A stretch of 64,000 nucleotides of DNA, taken from positions 186,001 to 250,000 of the forward strand of contig NZ_VLPL01000003.1 in the NCBI RefSeq assembly GCF_007558725.1, read 5' to 3'. Shown in pieces: positions 8,190 through 17,162 of the stretch. Numbering within the stretch: the stretch's first letter is position 1; each line of letters begins with the position of its first letter. Below the pieces are notes generated by a model. It was not told the origin of the DNA. It made no database searches and saw nothing but the letters and a program-made list of their open reading frames with translations. The stretch comes from Fluviicola chungangensis. GTDB taxonomy: Bacteria > Bacteroidota > Bacteroidia > Flavobacteriales_D > Crocinitomicaceae. The translations under genes and the position numbers were made by a program.

Positions 8190-9350
8190 TTATTTCTCAG
8201 TACCACCTCCTCCAATTTGTTTCTGCATTGGAACAGTAGCGCTTCGAACAATATTCAATAATTCAATATCAAATACCAAATCCGAATACGGAGGAATTCC
8301 GCCCGGTCTTCCTGCGGCACCGTATGCTTTGAAGTAAGGGATCACGAAAATACCCCTTCCGCCTTTACTCAATATGGAAATTGCTTCATCATAACCGGCA
8401 ATCATTTGTCCCACGTTGTGTGTGAAATCCAATGGTTGATTGCGGTCACGGGAAGAATCGAATTTTGTTCCGTTTAAAAACGTTCCGGTATAATGCGTAG
8501 AAACCTGGTCTCCTTTATTTGCTTTTTCACCGTTTCCTTCGGTTTGGATCACGTAAACCAATCCGGATTCTGTTTGTTGTGCAGTCGGGTACTTTTTGCG
8601 GATCTCATCCAATAAATATACCCGGTATTCAGCTTCAGTCATTTTGGATGCCTTCTCGATTCGCTCTTTTTCAATGGCATCCAGGCGCGCTTGTTCTGCT
8701 CTTTTTACTTCCAGTTCAGCTTGCACTTTCGCATACGCTGTTTTGAATGTTTCTGTTGCATTCCACGATTTATATGCTTTCCCGTTACGAATAATGATCA
8801 CTTTGGTCATCACATCGTTTTGTTCAATTTTATTTACAACATCTTGTCCTTCTACAACATGACCGAAAACAGTGTGTTTCCCGTTTAACCACGGAGTTTC
8901 TTTGTGCGTAATAAAAAACTGGCTTCCATTGGTAGCCGGTCCGCTGTTTGCCATGGAAAGAATTCCAGGTCCGCTATGTGTCAGGTCCGGTCGTGTTTCA
9001 TCCGGGAATTTGTATCCGGGACCACCCATTCCAGTTCCTTGCGGATCTCCACCCTGGATCATGAAATCTTTGATTACACGGTGAAATTTCAATCCGTCGT
9101 AGAATGGTTTTGTAATTTTGATGGAATCAAAAAGGGTGATATTTCCTTCAGCCAGGCCAACAAAATTGGCAACTGTCATGGGTGTTTTTTCTTCTTCTAA
9201 CTTAACAATAATATTCCCTTTCGTAGTAACAAAAGCGGCATAAATACCTGGTTGTGCATCTTTCGGCAATTCAATTTTTTGTGCCAAAAGCGAAGTGGTA
9301 GTAATACACAAAAGCATCAACGCTGAAATGTACTGAAGTCCTTTTTTCAT
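8190..9350 (-). CDS. Secreted peptidylprolyl isomerase, cyclophilin-FKBP fusion
   Basis: The protein has 386 residues from the ATG at 9348-9350; the TTG two codons upstream adds nothing. A signal peptide ends near LLAQ (about residue 23). Residues about 35-195 are a cyclophilin domain ([50 protein letters not shown]). A charged alpha-helical linker rich in Glu/Lys/Arg at about 200-250 leads to an FKBP domain (about 260-375; [37 protein letters not shown]). Both proline-isomerase folds therefore sit in one exported chain and should act on periplasmic or outer-membrane clients. The cyclophilin Arg/Phe/Gln core (FHR, QFF) is intact. Confidence 0.92.
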   Translation of the reverse strand: MKKGLQYISALMLLCITTTSLLAQKIELPKDAQPGIYAAFVTTKGNIIVKLEEEKTPMTVANFVGLAEGNITLFDSIKITKPFYDGLKFHRVIKDFMIQGGDPQGTGMGGPGYKFPDETRPDLTHSGPGILSMANSGPATNGSQFFITHKETPWLNGKHTVFGHVVEGQDVVNKIEQNDVMTKVIIIRNGKAYKSWNATETFKTAYAKVQAELEVKRAEQARLDAIEKERIEKASKMTEAEYRVYLLDEIRKKYPTAQQTESGLVYVIQTEGNGEKANKGDQVSTHYTGTFLNGTKFDSSRDRNQPLDFTHNVGQMIAGYDEAISILSKGGRGIFVIPYFKAYGAAGRPGGIPPYSDLVFDIELLNIVRSATVPMQKQIGGGGTEK

Positions 9351-9658
9351 ATTCAATTATTTGGGTTTAAAAATAGCGCAATTTTGCGAATTGCAGGAGA
9401 AAAAACAAAAATTGGTCCAAAACTGTTAAGCTGTCATTTCGAGTAGCGAAGTATATCGAGAAAGACGGCGTATATCTATGTCTTGATACATCCCCTTTTG
9501 CGCTACTCTCCGGAAGGAATACCCGACAAGACATCCCCTTTGTGGTGAAAAATGAAAGTAGGAATAGGTGGAAGAAGCCATATTTGACGTTTCTTATGAG
9601 GAAAGTCATTTTTTGCTTCAAAAAAAACACGAAATTTGTTCTACAAAAACACACACAC
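9351..9658. other. Intergenic region, about 300 bp, with an imperfect inverted repeat
   Basis: The region holds an inverted pair at 9441-9460 and 9481-9508 (gagtagcg...tatcgaga against its reverse complement) within a longer tract, and a promoter-like GAAATTTG (7/8) at 9631-9638. The latter predicts a leader of about 16 bases for the gene at 9659. No coding sequence is convincing here. Confidence 0.5.
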
Positions 9659-11056
9659 ATGCGAATAGAACAATTATACACGAAATGTTTGGCCGAAGCG
9701 GCATATTTCATTGAAAGCGAAGGAGAAATTGCAGTTATTGACCCGTTGAGGGAAGTTCAGCCTTACCTGGATCTTGCCAAAGAATGGAAAGGATCAATCA
9801 AGTACATTTTTGAAACGCATTTTCATGCGGATTTTGTTTCCGGACACGTAGACCTTGCGAAGCGTACAGGTGCAAAAATCGTTTATGGTCCAACGGCCAA
9901 AACTAATTTTGAAAGCATCATTGCTGCAGATAATCAGGAATTTAAAGTGGGTAAAGTGACCATTAAAGTGTTGCATACGCCCGGTCATACACCCGAATCC
10001 GTAACCTATTTGTTACTGGATGAAAACGGAAAGGAAACGGCTATTTTCACCGGTGACACCTTGTTTCTGGGAGATGTCGGCAGACCCGATCTGGCAATCA
10101 AAGGAGATTTAACCCAGAATGATCTGGCAGGAATGTTATTTGACTCGTTGAGAAACCGGATCATGATCTTGCCTGATTCCATAACTGTTTATCCGGGACA
10201 TGGTGCGGGAAGTTCCTGCGGAAAAAATATGAGCTCCGAAACTGTTGGGACACTTGGAGAACAAAAGCAAACCAATTATGCGCTGCGTGCAGATATGACG
10301 CGTGAAGAATTCATTAAGGAAGTAACCGAAGGAATTTTGCCTCCACCTCAGTATTTTCCTAAGAATGCCATGATGAACAAGAATGGATACGAATCGATTG
10401 ATGAAGTGATTTCGAAAGGAAAAACAGCATTGAGTGTGGATGAAGTGAAAAGATTGATCGCGGATAATGTATTGGTATTGGATGTGCGTACCCAGGAAGA
10501 ATACATCAAAGGTGCTATTCCCGCTAGTTTGTTTATCGGATTAAACGGGACTTTTGCCATGTGGGTAGGTGCTTTGATTGAGAACATCAATCAACCGATC
10601 GTATTGGTTGTTCCGGAAGGCAAAGAAGAGGAGACGGTAACTCGTTTGGCGCGTGTGGGTTACGATAATTGTGTCGGATATTTAAAAGGTGGTATCCAAT
10701 CGTGGATCGAAGCCGGGGAGCCGGTTGAAACCATTGAATCGGTCACCCCTGAAAGCATTGCTGCCAAGATTGATTCGCTTCCTGTGCTGGATGTTCGCAA
10801 ACCGGGAGAGTATGACGCAGAACACTTGGAAAACGCCGAGCATGTGGCATTGGATTTCATGCTGGATGACCTGGGTGGTCTGAAACCGGATAATACGTAT
10901 TATGTGCATTGTGCAGGCGGATACCGAAGTGTGATCGCTATTTCCCTGTTAAAACGAAAAGGATTTAAACAGTTGATCGATATAGCAGGAGGTTTCGCAG
11001 CAATTAAGAAAGCAGGAATCCCGACGACGGATTTTGTTTGCAGTTCGAAAAAGTAA
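9659..11056 (+). CDS. MBL-fold persulfide dioxygenase-like protein with two rhodanese domains
   Basis: The protein has 465 residues from ATG 9659; this start is chosen because the family begins MRIEQLYTKCLAEAAYFI and the frame upstream reads only basic, low-complexity residues. The N-terminal metallo-beta-lactamase fold (1-230) has the metal motif THFHADFVSGH, then TPGHTPES, FTGDTLFLGDVGRPDL and YPGHGAGSSCG, as in ETHE1-type persulfide dioxygenases. Two rhodanese modules follow: about 265-360 (VLVLDVRTQEEY), which has no active-site Cys, and about 375-462, which keeps HCAGGYRS with the catalytic Cys. This order resembles staphylococcal CstB, which oxidises persulfide to thiosulfate. Sulfide detoxification is inferred; no sulfide:quinone reductase is nearby. 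Confidence 0.87.
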   Translation: MRIEQLYTKCLAEAAYFIESEGEIAVIDPLREVQPYLDLAKEWKGSIKYIFETHFHADFVSGHVDLAKRTGAKIVYGPTAKTNFESIIAADNQEFKVGKVTIKVLHTPGHTPESVTYLLLDENGKETAIFTGDTLFLGDVGRPDLAIKGDLTQNDLAGMLFDSLRNRIMILPDSITVYPGHGAGSSCGKNMSSETVGTLGEQKQTNYALRADMTREEFIKEVTEGILPPPQYFPKNAMMNKNGYESIDEVISKGKTALSVDEVKRLIADNVLVLDVRTQEEYIKGAIPASLFIGLNGTFAMWVGALIENINQPIVLVVPEGKEEETVTRLARVGYDNCVGYLKGGIQSWIEAGEPVETIESVTPESIAAKIDSLPVLDVRKPGEYDAEHLENAEHVALDFMLDDLGGLKPDNTYYVHCAGGYRSVIAISLLKRKGFKQLIDIAGGFAAIKKAGIPTTDFVCSSKK

Positions 11057-11073
11057 AAAGAATAAGATAAATT

Positions 11074-11111
11074 AAACAGAAGGGGCGCGATTAATCGCGC
11101 CCCTTCTGTTT
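11074..11111 (+). terminator. Perfect 38-bp palindrome, likely terminator
   Basis: Two 19-base arms are exactly self-complementary around a cgcgattaatcgcg core, and the right arm ends in TTT. It lies 18 bases after the rhodanese gene. The core is shared in part with 1591 and 61514. Confidence 0.7.
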
Positions 11112-11155
11112 TCCATAATTCGGTTCGTAATTCGGTGTTAAAAAGATATTTCCAC

Positions 11156-11163
11156 TAAATTTG
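11156..11163 (+). promoter_or_regulatory. Promoter -7 element of glyS, predicting a leaderless mRNA
   Basis: TAAATTTG is an exact TAnnTTTG match, four bases (cgcc) before the ATG at 11168. With the usual spacing, transcription would begin at or next to the start codon. Confidence 0.7.
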
Positions 11164-11167
11164 CGCC

Positions 11168-12706
11168 ATGGAACAGAAAGAAGATTTATTAAAGGAAGTT
11201 ATTTCTCACGCAAAGGAATACGGATTCGTTTTTCCTTCATCTGAAATTTATGATGGTTTGGCTGCTACCTATGATTACGGTCAGCTGGGATCTGAATTGA
11301 AGAATAATATCAAGCAGTACTGGTGGAAATCCATGGTACAGATGAATGACAACATCGTGGGAATTGATGCCGCAATCTTCATGCATCCAACTACTTGGAA
11401 AGCTTCAGGTCACGTGGATGCGTTCAATGATCCGTTGATCGATAATAAAGATTCAAAAAAGAGATACCGTGCGGATGTATTGATTGAAGAACACATTGAA
11501 AAGATCCGTCAAAAAATCAATAAAGAGGTTGAAAAAGCAGCAAAGAAATTTGCAGATGCTTTCGATGAAGGGCAGTTCCGTGCGACCAATCCGAATGTCT
11601 TGCGCAATGAGGAGAAGATCAAAGAGATCGAAGACCGCATGCGTGTGACTTTGGAGGAAAATGACTTGGAAGGAGTTAAAAAACTGATCGAAGATTTAGA
11701 GATCGTTTGTCCGATCAGTGGTTCCAGAAACTGGACAGAAGTGCGCCAGTTCAACCTCATGTTTTCAACCGAATTAGGTTCTGTTGCAGGAGATGCAGCG
11801 ACTATTTATTTGCGTCCGGAAACAGCACAGGGAATTTTCGTGAACTTCCTGAACGTTCAGAAAAGCGGGCGGATGAAGATTCCTTTCGGAATTGCTCAGA
11901 TCGGGAAAGCATTTAGAAACGAGATCGTTGCACGACAGTTCATTTTCCGGATGCGTGAATTTGAACAAATGGAAATGCAATTTTTTGTTCGCCCGGGAGA
12001 AGAGATGCAGTGGTATCATCATTGGAAAGAAACCCGTTTGAAATGGCACAAAGCACTCGGATTGGGTGAAAACTATTACCGCGAGCATGATCACATTAAG
12101 TTGGCTCACTATGCAAATGCGGCGTGTGATATTGAATTTGATTTCCCGATGGGGTTCAAAGAATTGGAAGGGATTCACTCAAGAACTGATTTCGACTTGA
12201 AACAACACGAGCAGTTTTCGGGAAAGAAATTACAGTATTTCGATCCGGAATTGAATCAAAACTATGTTCCGTATGTTGTTGAGACTTCAGTAGGTTTGGA
12301 TCGGATGTTCCTGGCTGTGATGAGTGCGTCTTACAAGAACGAAAAACTGGAGGATGGTTCTGAGCGTGTAGTGTTGAGTCTGCCGGCACAATTGGCTCCT
12401 TATAAAGTTGCGGTAATGCCATTAACGAAAAAAGACGGGTTACCTGAAAAAGCAACGGAGATTTTGAATGATTTGCGTTTTGATTTCAATTGTCAATACG
12501 ATGAGAAGGATTCTCCGGGAAAACGCTACCGCCGACAAGATGCGATCGGAACGCCTTATTGTGTGATGGTGGATCACCAGACTTTGGAAGACCATACTGT
12601 AACTATTCGTGATCGGGATACTATGGAACAGGAGCGCGTTGCTATTGCTGAATTGAGAGCAAAAATTGAAGAAAAAGTAAGCTGGAGAAACCTGCTTGCG
12701 AAATAG
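11168..12706 (+). CDS. glyS: Glycyl-tRNA synthetase (single-chain class II type)
   Basis: The 512-residue cytoplasmic enzyme charges tRNA-Gly with glycine using ATP. It is the homodimeric GlyQS-like form of Bacteroidota. The start FVFPSSEIYDGLAATYDYGQLG and motif 1 region are followed by an inserted lysine/glutamate-rich helical segment (about residues 95-180). The class II motif 2 is seen as FRNEIVARQFIFRMREFEQME, cited here as FRNEIVARQ and REFEQMEMQFF, and motif 3 as YVVETSVGLDRMFLAV. The C-terminal anticodon-binding domain begins around LPAQLAPYKVAVMPL (about residue 405). Length and motif order are normal. The ATG lies four bases after an exact promoter element, so there is no room for a Shine-Dalgarno leader. 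Confidence 0.96.
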   Translation: MEQKEDLLKEVISHAKEYGFVFPSSEIYDGLAATYDYGQLGSELKNNIKQYWWKSMVQMNDNIVGIDAAIFMHPTTWKASGHVDAFNDPLIDNKDSKKRYRADVLIEEHIEKIRQKINKEVEKAAKKFADAFDEGQFRATNPNVLRNEEKIKEIEDRMRVTLEENDLEGVKKLIEDLEIVCPISGSRNWTEVRQFNLMFSTELGSVAGDAATIYLRPETAQGIFVNFLNVQKSGRMKIPFGIAQIGKAFRNEIVARQFIFRMREFEQMEMQFFVRPGEEMQWYHHWKETRLKWHKALGLGENYYREHDHIKLAHYANAACDIEFDFPMGFKELEGIHSRTDFDLKQHEQFSGKKLQYFDPELNQNYVPYVVETSVGLDRMFLAVMSASYKNEKLEDGSERVVLSLPAQLAPYKVAVMPLTKKDGLPEKATEILNDLRFDFNCQYDEKDSPGKRYRRQDAIGTPYCVMVDHQTLEDHTVTIRDRDTMEQERVAIAELRAKIEEKVSWRNLLAK

Positions 12707-12774
12707 AAAGATTCTCTATACGGGGATAAGTGCAAGATTATCCACCATCTACCCTGGTAATTAATTGAAAGCAT

Positions 12775-12808
12775 AAAATAGGCACGGCATTATCGCCGTG
12801 CCTATTTT
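12775..12808. terminator. Bidirectional terminator hairpin between glyS and the LEA14-like gene
   Basis: Perfect 14-base arms (aaaataggcacggc / gccgtgcctatttt) surround a 6-base loop. The A/T ends give a U-tract on each strand, fitting the convergent gene ends. Confidence 0.85.
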
Positions 12809-12821
12809 TAATATTGTTGCG

Positions 12822-13322
12822 TCAATGCTGCTCCCTGGCAGTACCTTTCATGATTCCCTGAAGCAATCCATCAAATTTAATATCACCGCTAGATAAATTG
12901 CGGGTTTCATGAACATCGAAATTCTTCCCGAACCCCATCACGCTTCCGCGTACTTTTCCATCCAGCTTCAATTCAAATTTCTCGGCACTGACCAATTTGG
13001 CAATACGAAACAATGCTCCGTCACTTAGGCTAAGTTGCAATGGAATGGTATACACATTTTCAGATTTTCTCCTGACTTTGATCTTTTTGTCCAGATCGAT
13101 TACACCAATTTCCAAATCATTGATGAAAACATTTAATTTTCCACTTTTAACTTTGAAACCGTAGCTGTTTTGATTGTCAACAGTTGCGTCGAAACTAACA
13201 TGTAGGCTTCGGCCGTCTAATTTCCCGAATTTGAAATTGGAGTATCCTGAGACAATTGGTTCATCGAACTCACAACTCGAAATGGCGATCGCCAAGACGA
13301 ATAAAAAAAGGATCTTCTTCAT
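12822..13322 (-). CDS. LEA14-like (LEA type 2) lipoprotein
   Basis: The protein has 166 residues. The N-terminus is a lipoprotein signal (MKKILFLFVLAIAISSC) with the lipid-carrying Cys at residue 17. The rest is a beta-sandwich-like LEA_2 pattern: FKFGKLDGRSLHVSFDATVDNQN, cited here as LHVSFDATVDNQN, then SGKLNVFINDLEIGVI and a final strand pair with LKLDGKVRGSV. LEA14-like domains occur in desiccation proteins and in bacterial envelope proteins of unknown role, so no reaction can be assigned. It begins two bases after the stop of the M20 peptidase on the same strand, so the two are probably one transcript. Confidence 0.75.
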   Translation of the reverse strand: MKKILFLFVLAIAISSCEFDEPIVSGYSNFKFGKLDGRSLHVSFDATVDNQNSYGFKVKSGKLNVFINDLEIGVIDLDKKIKVRRKSENVYTIPLQLSLSDGALFRIAKLVSAEKFELKLDGKVRGSVMGFGKNFDVHETRNLSSGDIKFDGLLQGIMKGTAREQH

Positions 13323-13324
13323 AA

Positions 13325-14713
13325 TTACTTCATTGCTTCATTAAAATAATGGAAGAAATATGGAATGGTTTCAATTCCCTTGTAAAAATTGAATAAACCA
13401 TAGTGTTCATTTGGCGAATGGATAGCATCGGAATCCAACCCAAATCCCATCATAACTGTTTTTAAGCCGAGTTCTTTTTCGAATAGAGCAATGATCGGGA
13501 TGCTTCCTCCGCTTCGAACAGGAATCGGGGTTTTTCCGAACGTTTTTTCGTATGCTTTCGCTGCACTCTTGTAGGCAATGGAATCGACCGGTGTCACAAC
13601 CGGTTCTCCGCCATGATGCGGATTTACGATTACTTTCACTCCGGCGGGAGCGATCGATTCAAAATGTTTGGAAAATAGCTCGGTAATTTTTTCCGGCTCC
13701 TGGTTCGGAACCAAACGCATGGAGATTTTTGCATATGCCTTTGAGGCAATGACTGTTTTTGCTCCTTCTCCGGTATATCCTCCCCAAATTCCGTTAACAT
13801 CCAATGTCGGACGAATAGAACCCCTCTCAGGAGTAGTATATCCTGTTTCACCATAGACCGCATCTATATCCAACGCTTTTTTGTAGTGTTCTTCATTGAA
13901 TGGGGCTTTTGCCATTTCAGCACGTTCTTCAAGGCTCAATTCAACCACATCCGCATAAAAACCTGGAATAGTAATGTGCTTGTTCTCATCATGCAATGAA
14001 GCGATCATTTTGGTAAGAACATTAATCGGATTTGCGACACATCCGCCGTAAAGACCCGAATGCAGGTCACGGTTTGGCCCTGTGACTTCGACTTCTACAT
14101 AGCTCAGACCTCTTAATCCTGTCGTAATGGAAGGAGTATCGTTGCCCAGCATCCCCGTATCGGATACCAAAATGATGTCAGCTTTCAGACGTTCCTTATT
14201 TTCCTTGATAAAAATGCCCAGGTTGACCGAACCAACTTCTTCCTCTCCTTCGATCATGAATTTCACATTACATGGAAGTTCATTGGCTTTCATCATCGCT
14301 TCAAACGCCTTTACATGCATGAAAAATTGTCCCTTGTCATCACATGCACCGCGGGCAAAAATGGCACCCTCCGGGTGAATATCCGTTTTCTTAACAACCG
14401 GTTCGAATGGAGGCGAAGTCCACAGTTCAATCGGATCTGCCGGTTGAACATCGTAGTGACCGTAAATAAGAATGGTAGGCAATGCTGCATCCATAATTTT
14501 TTCGCCATATACGATCGGATGCCCGGCAGTTTTACAAATTTCCACCTTTTCAGCTCCTGCTTGTTCCAGGAAGTCAGCTACCTTTTCGGCTCCTCTGATC
14601 ACATCCTTTGAATAGGCACTATCCGCTGAAACAGTTGGAATTTTCAGGAGGTCAAACAGTTCGTTTAAGAACTTCTCCCGGGAGTCTTGTATATATTTTT
14701 GAGTGTTTTGCAT
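13325..14713 (-). CDS. M20-family dipeptidase/metallohydrolase
   Basis: The 462-residue protein resembles the ArgE/DapE/carnosinase group, zinc-dependent exopeptidases that hydrolyse dipeptides. The first metal-binding motif is YGHYDVQPAD, followed by GACDDKGQFFMHVKA with the bridging Asp, then FMIEGEEEVGS with the general-base Glu pair. The dimerisation domain (about residues 205-355) contains VTGPNRDLHSGLYGG. The C-terminal metal His is probably within HSPNEHYGLFNF. There is no signal peptide, so it is cytoplasmic. The ATG starts MQNTQKYIQ, 14 bases downstream of a 7/8 promoter match (CAAATTTG). It overlaps nothing and is followed closely by the LEA14-like lipoprotein gene. Confidence 0.93.
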   Translation of the reverse strand: MQNTQKYIQDSREKFLNELFDLLKIPTVSADSAYSKDVIRGAEKVADFLEQAGAEKVEICKTAGHPIVYGEKIMDAALPTILIYGHYDVQPADPIELWTSPPFEPVVKKTDIHPEGAIFARGACDDKGQFFMHVKAFEAMMKANELPCNVKFMIEGEEEVGSVNLGIFIKENKERLKADIILVSDTGMLGNDTPSITTGLRGLSYVEVEVTGPNRDLHSGLYGGCVANPINVLTKMIASLHDENKHITIPGFYADVVELSLEERAEMAKAPFNEEHYKKALDIDAVYGETGYTTPERGSIRPTLDVNGIWGGYTGEGAKTVIASKAYAKISMRLVPNQEPEKITELFSKHFESIAPAGVKVIVNPHHGGEPVVTPVDSIAYKSAAKAYEKTFGKTPIPVRSGGSIPIIALFEKELGLKTVMMGFGLDSDAIHSPNEHYGLFNFYKGIETIPYFFHYFNEAMK

Positions 14714-14869
14714 AAAAAATCTATTTCTGGAGCAAATTTGGTTAAATCATAGCGTTTTTAATCGAATAATTGTGATTAAAATTTAACAGTTAAACAAAAT
14801 TTAATAATATTGACACATAAATGCAACCTTTAACGAATAAATAAGTCTAAAGGGTATAACTGGATTATA

Positions 14870-17092
14870 ATGAAGAAAATTACTACGATACTTAGTTTTG
14901 GAATGTTACTCTTTTGGAGTAGCAACTCCTTGGCACAAATCACGGTTCAAAATACACAGTCTCCGTCCTCTTTGGTGCAGAATGTCTTAATGGGAACAGG
15001 TGTTGTTGCTTCAAATATTACCTTTAATGGTTCTGCCGTGGACGCTCAGATGCCTCAGGGAAATGTCACGTTTTTTAATAATAATGGTTCTGCATTCCCG
15101 ATTTCGACTGGGGTATTGTTGACATCCGGTAATGGAAGTGCGGCAGTCGGTCCGAATAACTCAGGTTCATTTTCCAATAACTTGCCGGCTACATCAATGG
15201 TTTCTACAGATCCTGATTTGATTGCTATTTCAAATGATGATCCGACCAATGGAGTTGTTTTGGAATTTGACTTTGTTCCGGCTGGAGATACTATTAGCTT
15301 TCGATATGTATTTGCATCGGAAGAGTATCCGGAGTTCGTAAATGCCGGATTTAACGATGCGTTCGGATTCTTCCTTTCCGGTCCTGGAATCTCTGGACCA
15401 TATTCAAATAGTTCTATAAACATTGCTTTGGTTCCGGGAACATCGACTCCGGTTACCATTGACAACGTGAGCCCGTCTACAAATTCAGCTTATTATGTGA
15501 ATAATGTAAATGGTGTTGCTTACGGAACTGCTATTCAGTATGACGGAACGACAGTTGTTTTAACAGCAAACGCAAGTGTACAATGTGGTCAGACATATCA
15601 TATCAAATTGGCGATCTGTAATATCTCTGATACTGGTTATGATTCAGGAGTATTCTTAGAGGCCGATTCATTCTCTTCGGAAGCTGTTGATATTGCTGTA
15701 GCAACGGTTACAGGTGATACAACAGTAATTGAAAACTGTACCAGTGCGCAATTTATCTTCTCGCGTCCTCAAACGCAATTGGGAGATACCTTGCTGGTGA
15801 ATTATGATATCGGCGGAACGGCTATTATGGGTACGGATTACAATAACCTGGCAAACCCGATTACTTTCCTTCCGGGAGAAGATACCATTGTAGTTACCTT
15901 ATTTCCTACGGGAGATGGAATTACAGAATCTCCTGAAACGGTAATTATTACTGCTACGACCATTACGGAATGTGGTGATACCATTGTAACGACCGGAACA
16001 TTGTATATTATTGACGGATCAACATTACCGATCAATGAATCCAATCCTACGGTATTCTGTGCAAATGATTCTGTACTGGTAACGGCGACAGCCAGTGGAG
16101 GGTTTGCACCTTACACATATGCCTGGTCGTATGCTGGTCAAACGGGAAGTTCGGCCTATGTACCAATTTTACAAAATGGATCAATTGATTACATCGTGAC
16201 GGCTACGGATCAATGCGGAAACATGGGAACAGATACGGTTACCGTTACAATGAATCAAACATTGGCAATTGATACCATGATGACATTCCCGGCTTCTGCT
16301 TGTACACCGGATGGTGCTGTTAGCGGAATGGGACAAGGAATCACGGGTCAACCACATTATCACTGGGAAGGTCCGAACACCGGTGGACCAAGTCAAATAG
16401 ATGCTTCGGTGATGCAAAATCTTTCCCCGGGATGGTATGTATTTACCATTACAGATAACGTATGTTCAGTTACCGACTCGGTATTCCTGACAAGCGAACC
16501 GGGACCAATTGCGGATATGACGTTAAGTTCCATTTCGGGTTGTAACCCATTGACTGTTACGTTTACCAATAATAGTCAGAATGCAACGACCTATGAATGG
16601 TATTTTGGAAATGGAAACAATGTAACGGTGAATGATTTGAGTTCACAAACGCAGGTATTTACGGCTTCTGCGGATCAGGCACTGATTGCAATCAACGGAC
16701 CGTGCAGAGATACAGCGTTTGCATCTGTTTTAATCGTGGAATGTGGTTGTACGGATCCATCGGCAACAAACTACGATCCAACGGCTGTTCAAAACGACGG
16801 ATCATGTATTTTCCCTGAACCGAGTGTAATTGTTCCGAATATCTTCACACCAAATGGAGATTCGAACAACGATGTATTCAAATTAACAACGGTAAATGCT
16901 ACGGAAGTTATCCTGAAAATCAATAACCGGTGGGGGAATAATGTATACGAAGGTTCCGGTTTAGATCCTTATTGGGACGGAAAAATCAATGGAACAATTG
17001 CTCCTGATGGAGTTTATTTCGTGCAGTATACGGTGAAAGGATTGATGGGTAAAGAAATTACCGGTCAGGGATTCCTGCAGTTGATCAGATAA
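14870..17092 (+). CDS. Choice-of-anchor L adhesin with gliding-type C-terminal domain
   Basis: The 740-residue secreted protein has a signal peptide of about 23 residues (...SSNSLAQ). Residues about 25-270 form a choice-of-anchor L domain (LVQNVLMGTGVVASNITFNG, FRYVFASEEYPEFVN, FNDAFGFFLSGPGI, cited separately). A Calx-beta-like region (about 275-385; TAIMGTDYNNLANPITFLPG) and an Ig/SprB-like segment follow, then a PKD-like region (YEWYFGNG) and a DPSATNYDPTAVQNDGSC repeat unit near 635. The last 85 residues are the CHU_C/gliding C-terminal domain (VPNIFTPNGDSNND, NRWGNNVYEG, APDGVYF), a type B T9SS export signal. Export through T9SS to the surface is established for this domain class; the ligand is unknown. 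A terminator follows. Confidence 0.9.
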   Translation: MKKITTILSFGMLLFWSSNSLAQITVQNTQSPSSLVQNVLMGTGVVASNITFNGSAVDAQMPQGNVTFFNNNGSAFPISTGVLLTSGNGSAAVGPNNSGSFSNNLPATSMVSTDPDLIAISNDDPTNGVVLEFDFVPAGDTISFRYVFASEEYPEFVNAGFNDAFGFFLSGPGISGPYSNSSINIALVPGTSTPVTIDNVSPSTNSAYYVNNVNGVAYGTAIQYDGTTVVLTANASVQCGQTYHIKLAICNISDTGYDSGVFLEADSFSSEAVDIAVATVTGDTTVIENCTSAQFIFSRPQTQLGDTLLVNYDIGGTAIMGTDYNNLANPITFLPGEDTIVVTLFPTGDGITESPETVIITATTITECGDTIVTTGTLYIIDGSTLPINESNPTVFCANDSVLVTATASGGFAPYTYAWSYAGQTGSSAYVPILQNGSIDYIVTATDQCGNMGTDTVTVTMNQTLAIDTMMTFPASACTPDGAVSGMGQGITGQPHYHWEGPNTGGPSQIDASVMQNLSPGWYVFTITDNVCSVTDSVFLTSEPGPIADMTLSSISGCNPLTVTFTNNSQNATTYEWYFGNGNNVTVNDLSSQTQVFTASADQALIAINGPCRDTAFASVLIVECGCTDPSATNYDPTAVQNDGSCIFPEPSVIVPNIFTPNGDSNNDVFKLTTVNATEVILKINNRWGNNVYEGSGLDPYWDGKINGTIAPDGVYFVQYTVKGLMGKEITGQGFLQLIR

Positions 17093-17110
17093 TAATCAGG
17101 ACCTCAATAA

Positions 17111-17142
17111 AAAGGGGGCGAGTCATCTGACTCGCCCCCTTT
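17111..17142. terminator. Terminator between convergent adhesin and gpmI
   Basis: Perfect 14-base arms (aaagggggcgagtc / gactcgccccctttt less its last base) enclose the loop ATCT and are followed by GCTTTTTT. The stem can work in either direction. Confidence 0.85.
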
Positions 17143-17162
17143 GCTTTTTTATTCTGCCTAGT

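Noticed and set aside
9542-9658. Upstream extension of the MBL-rhodanese protein
   Set aside because: The extension is basic, low-complexity and absent from the family; ATG 9659 fits the conserved start.
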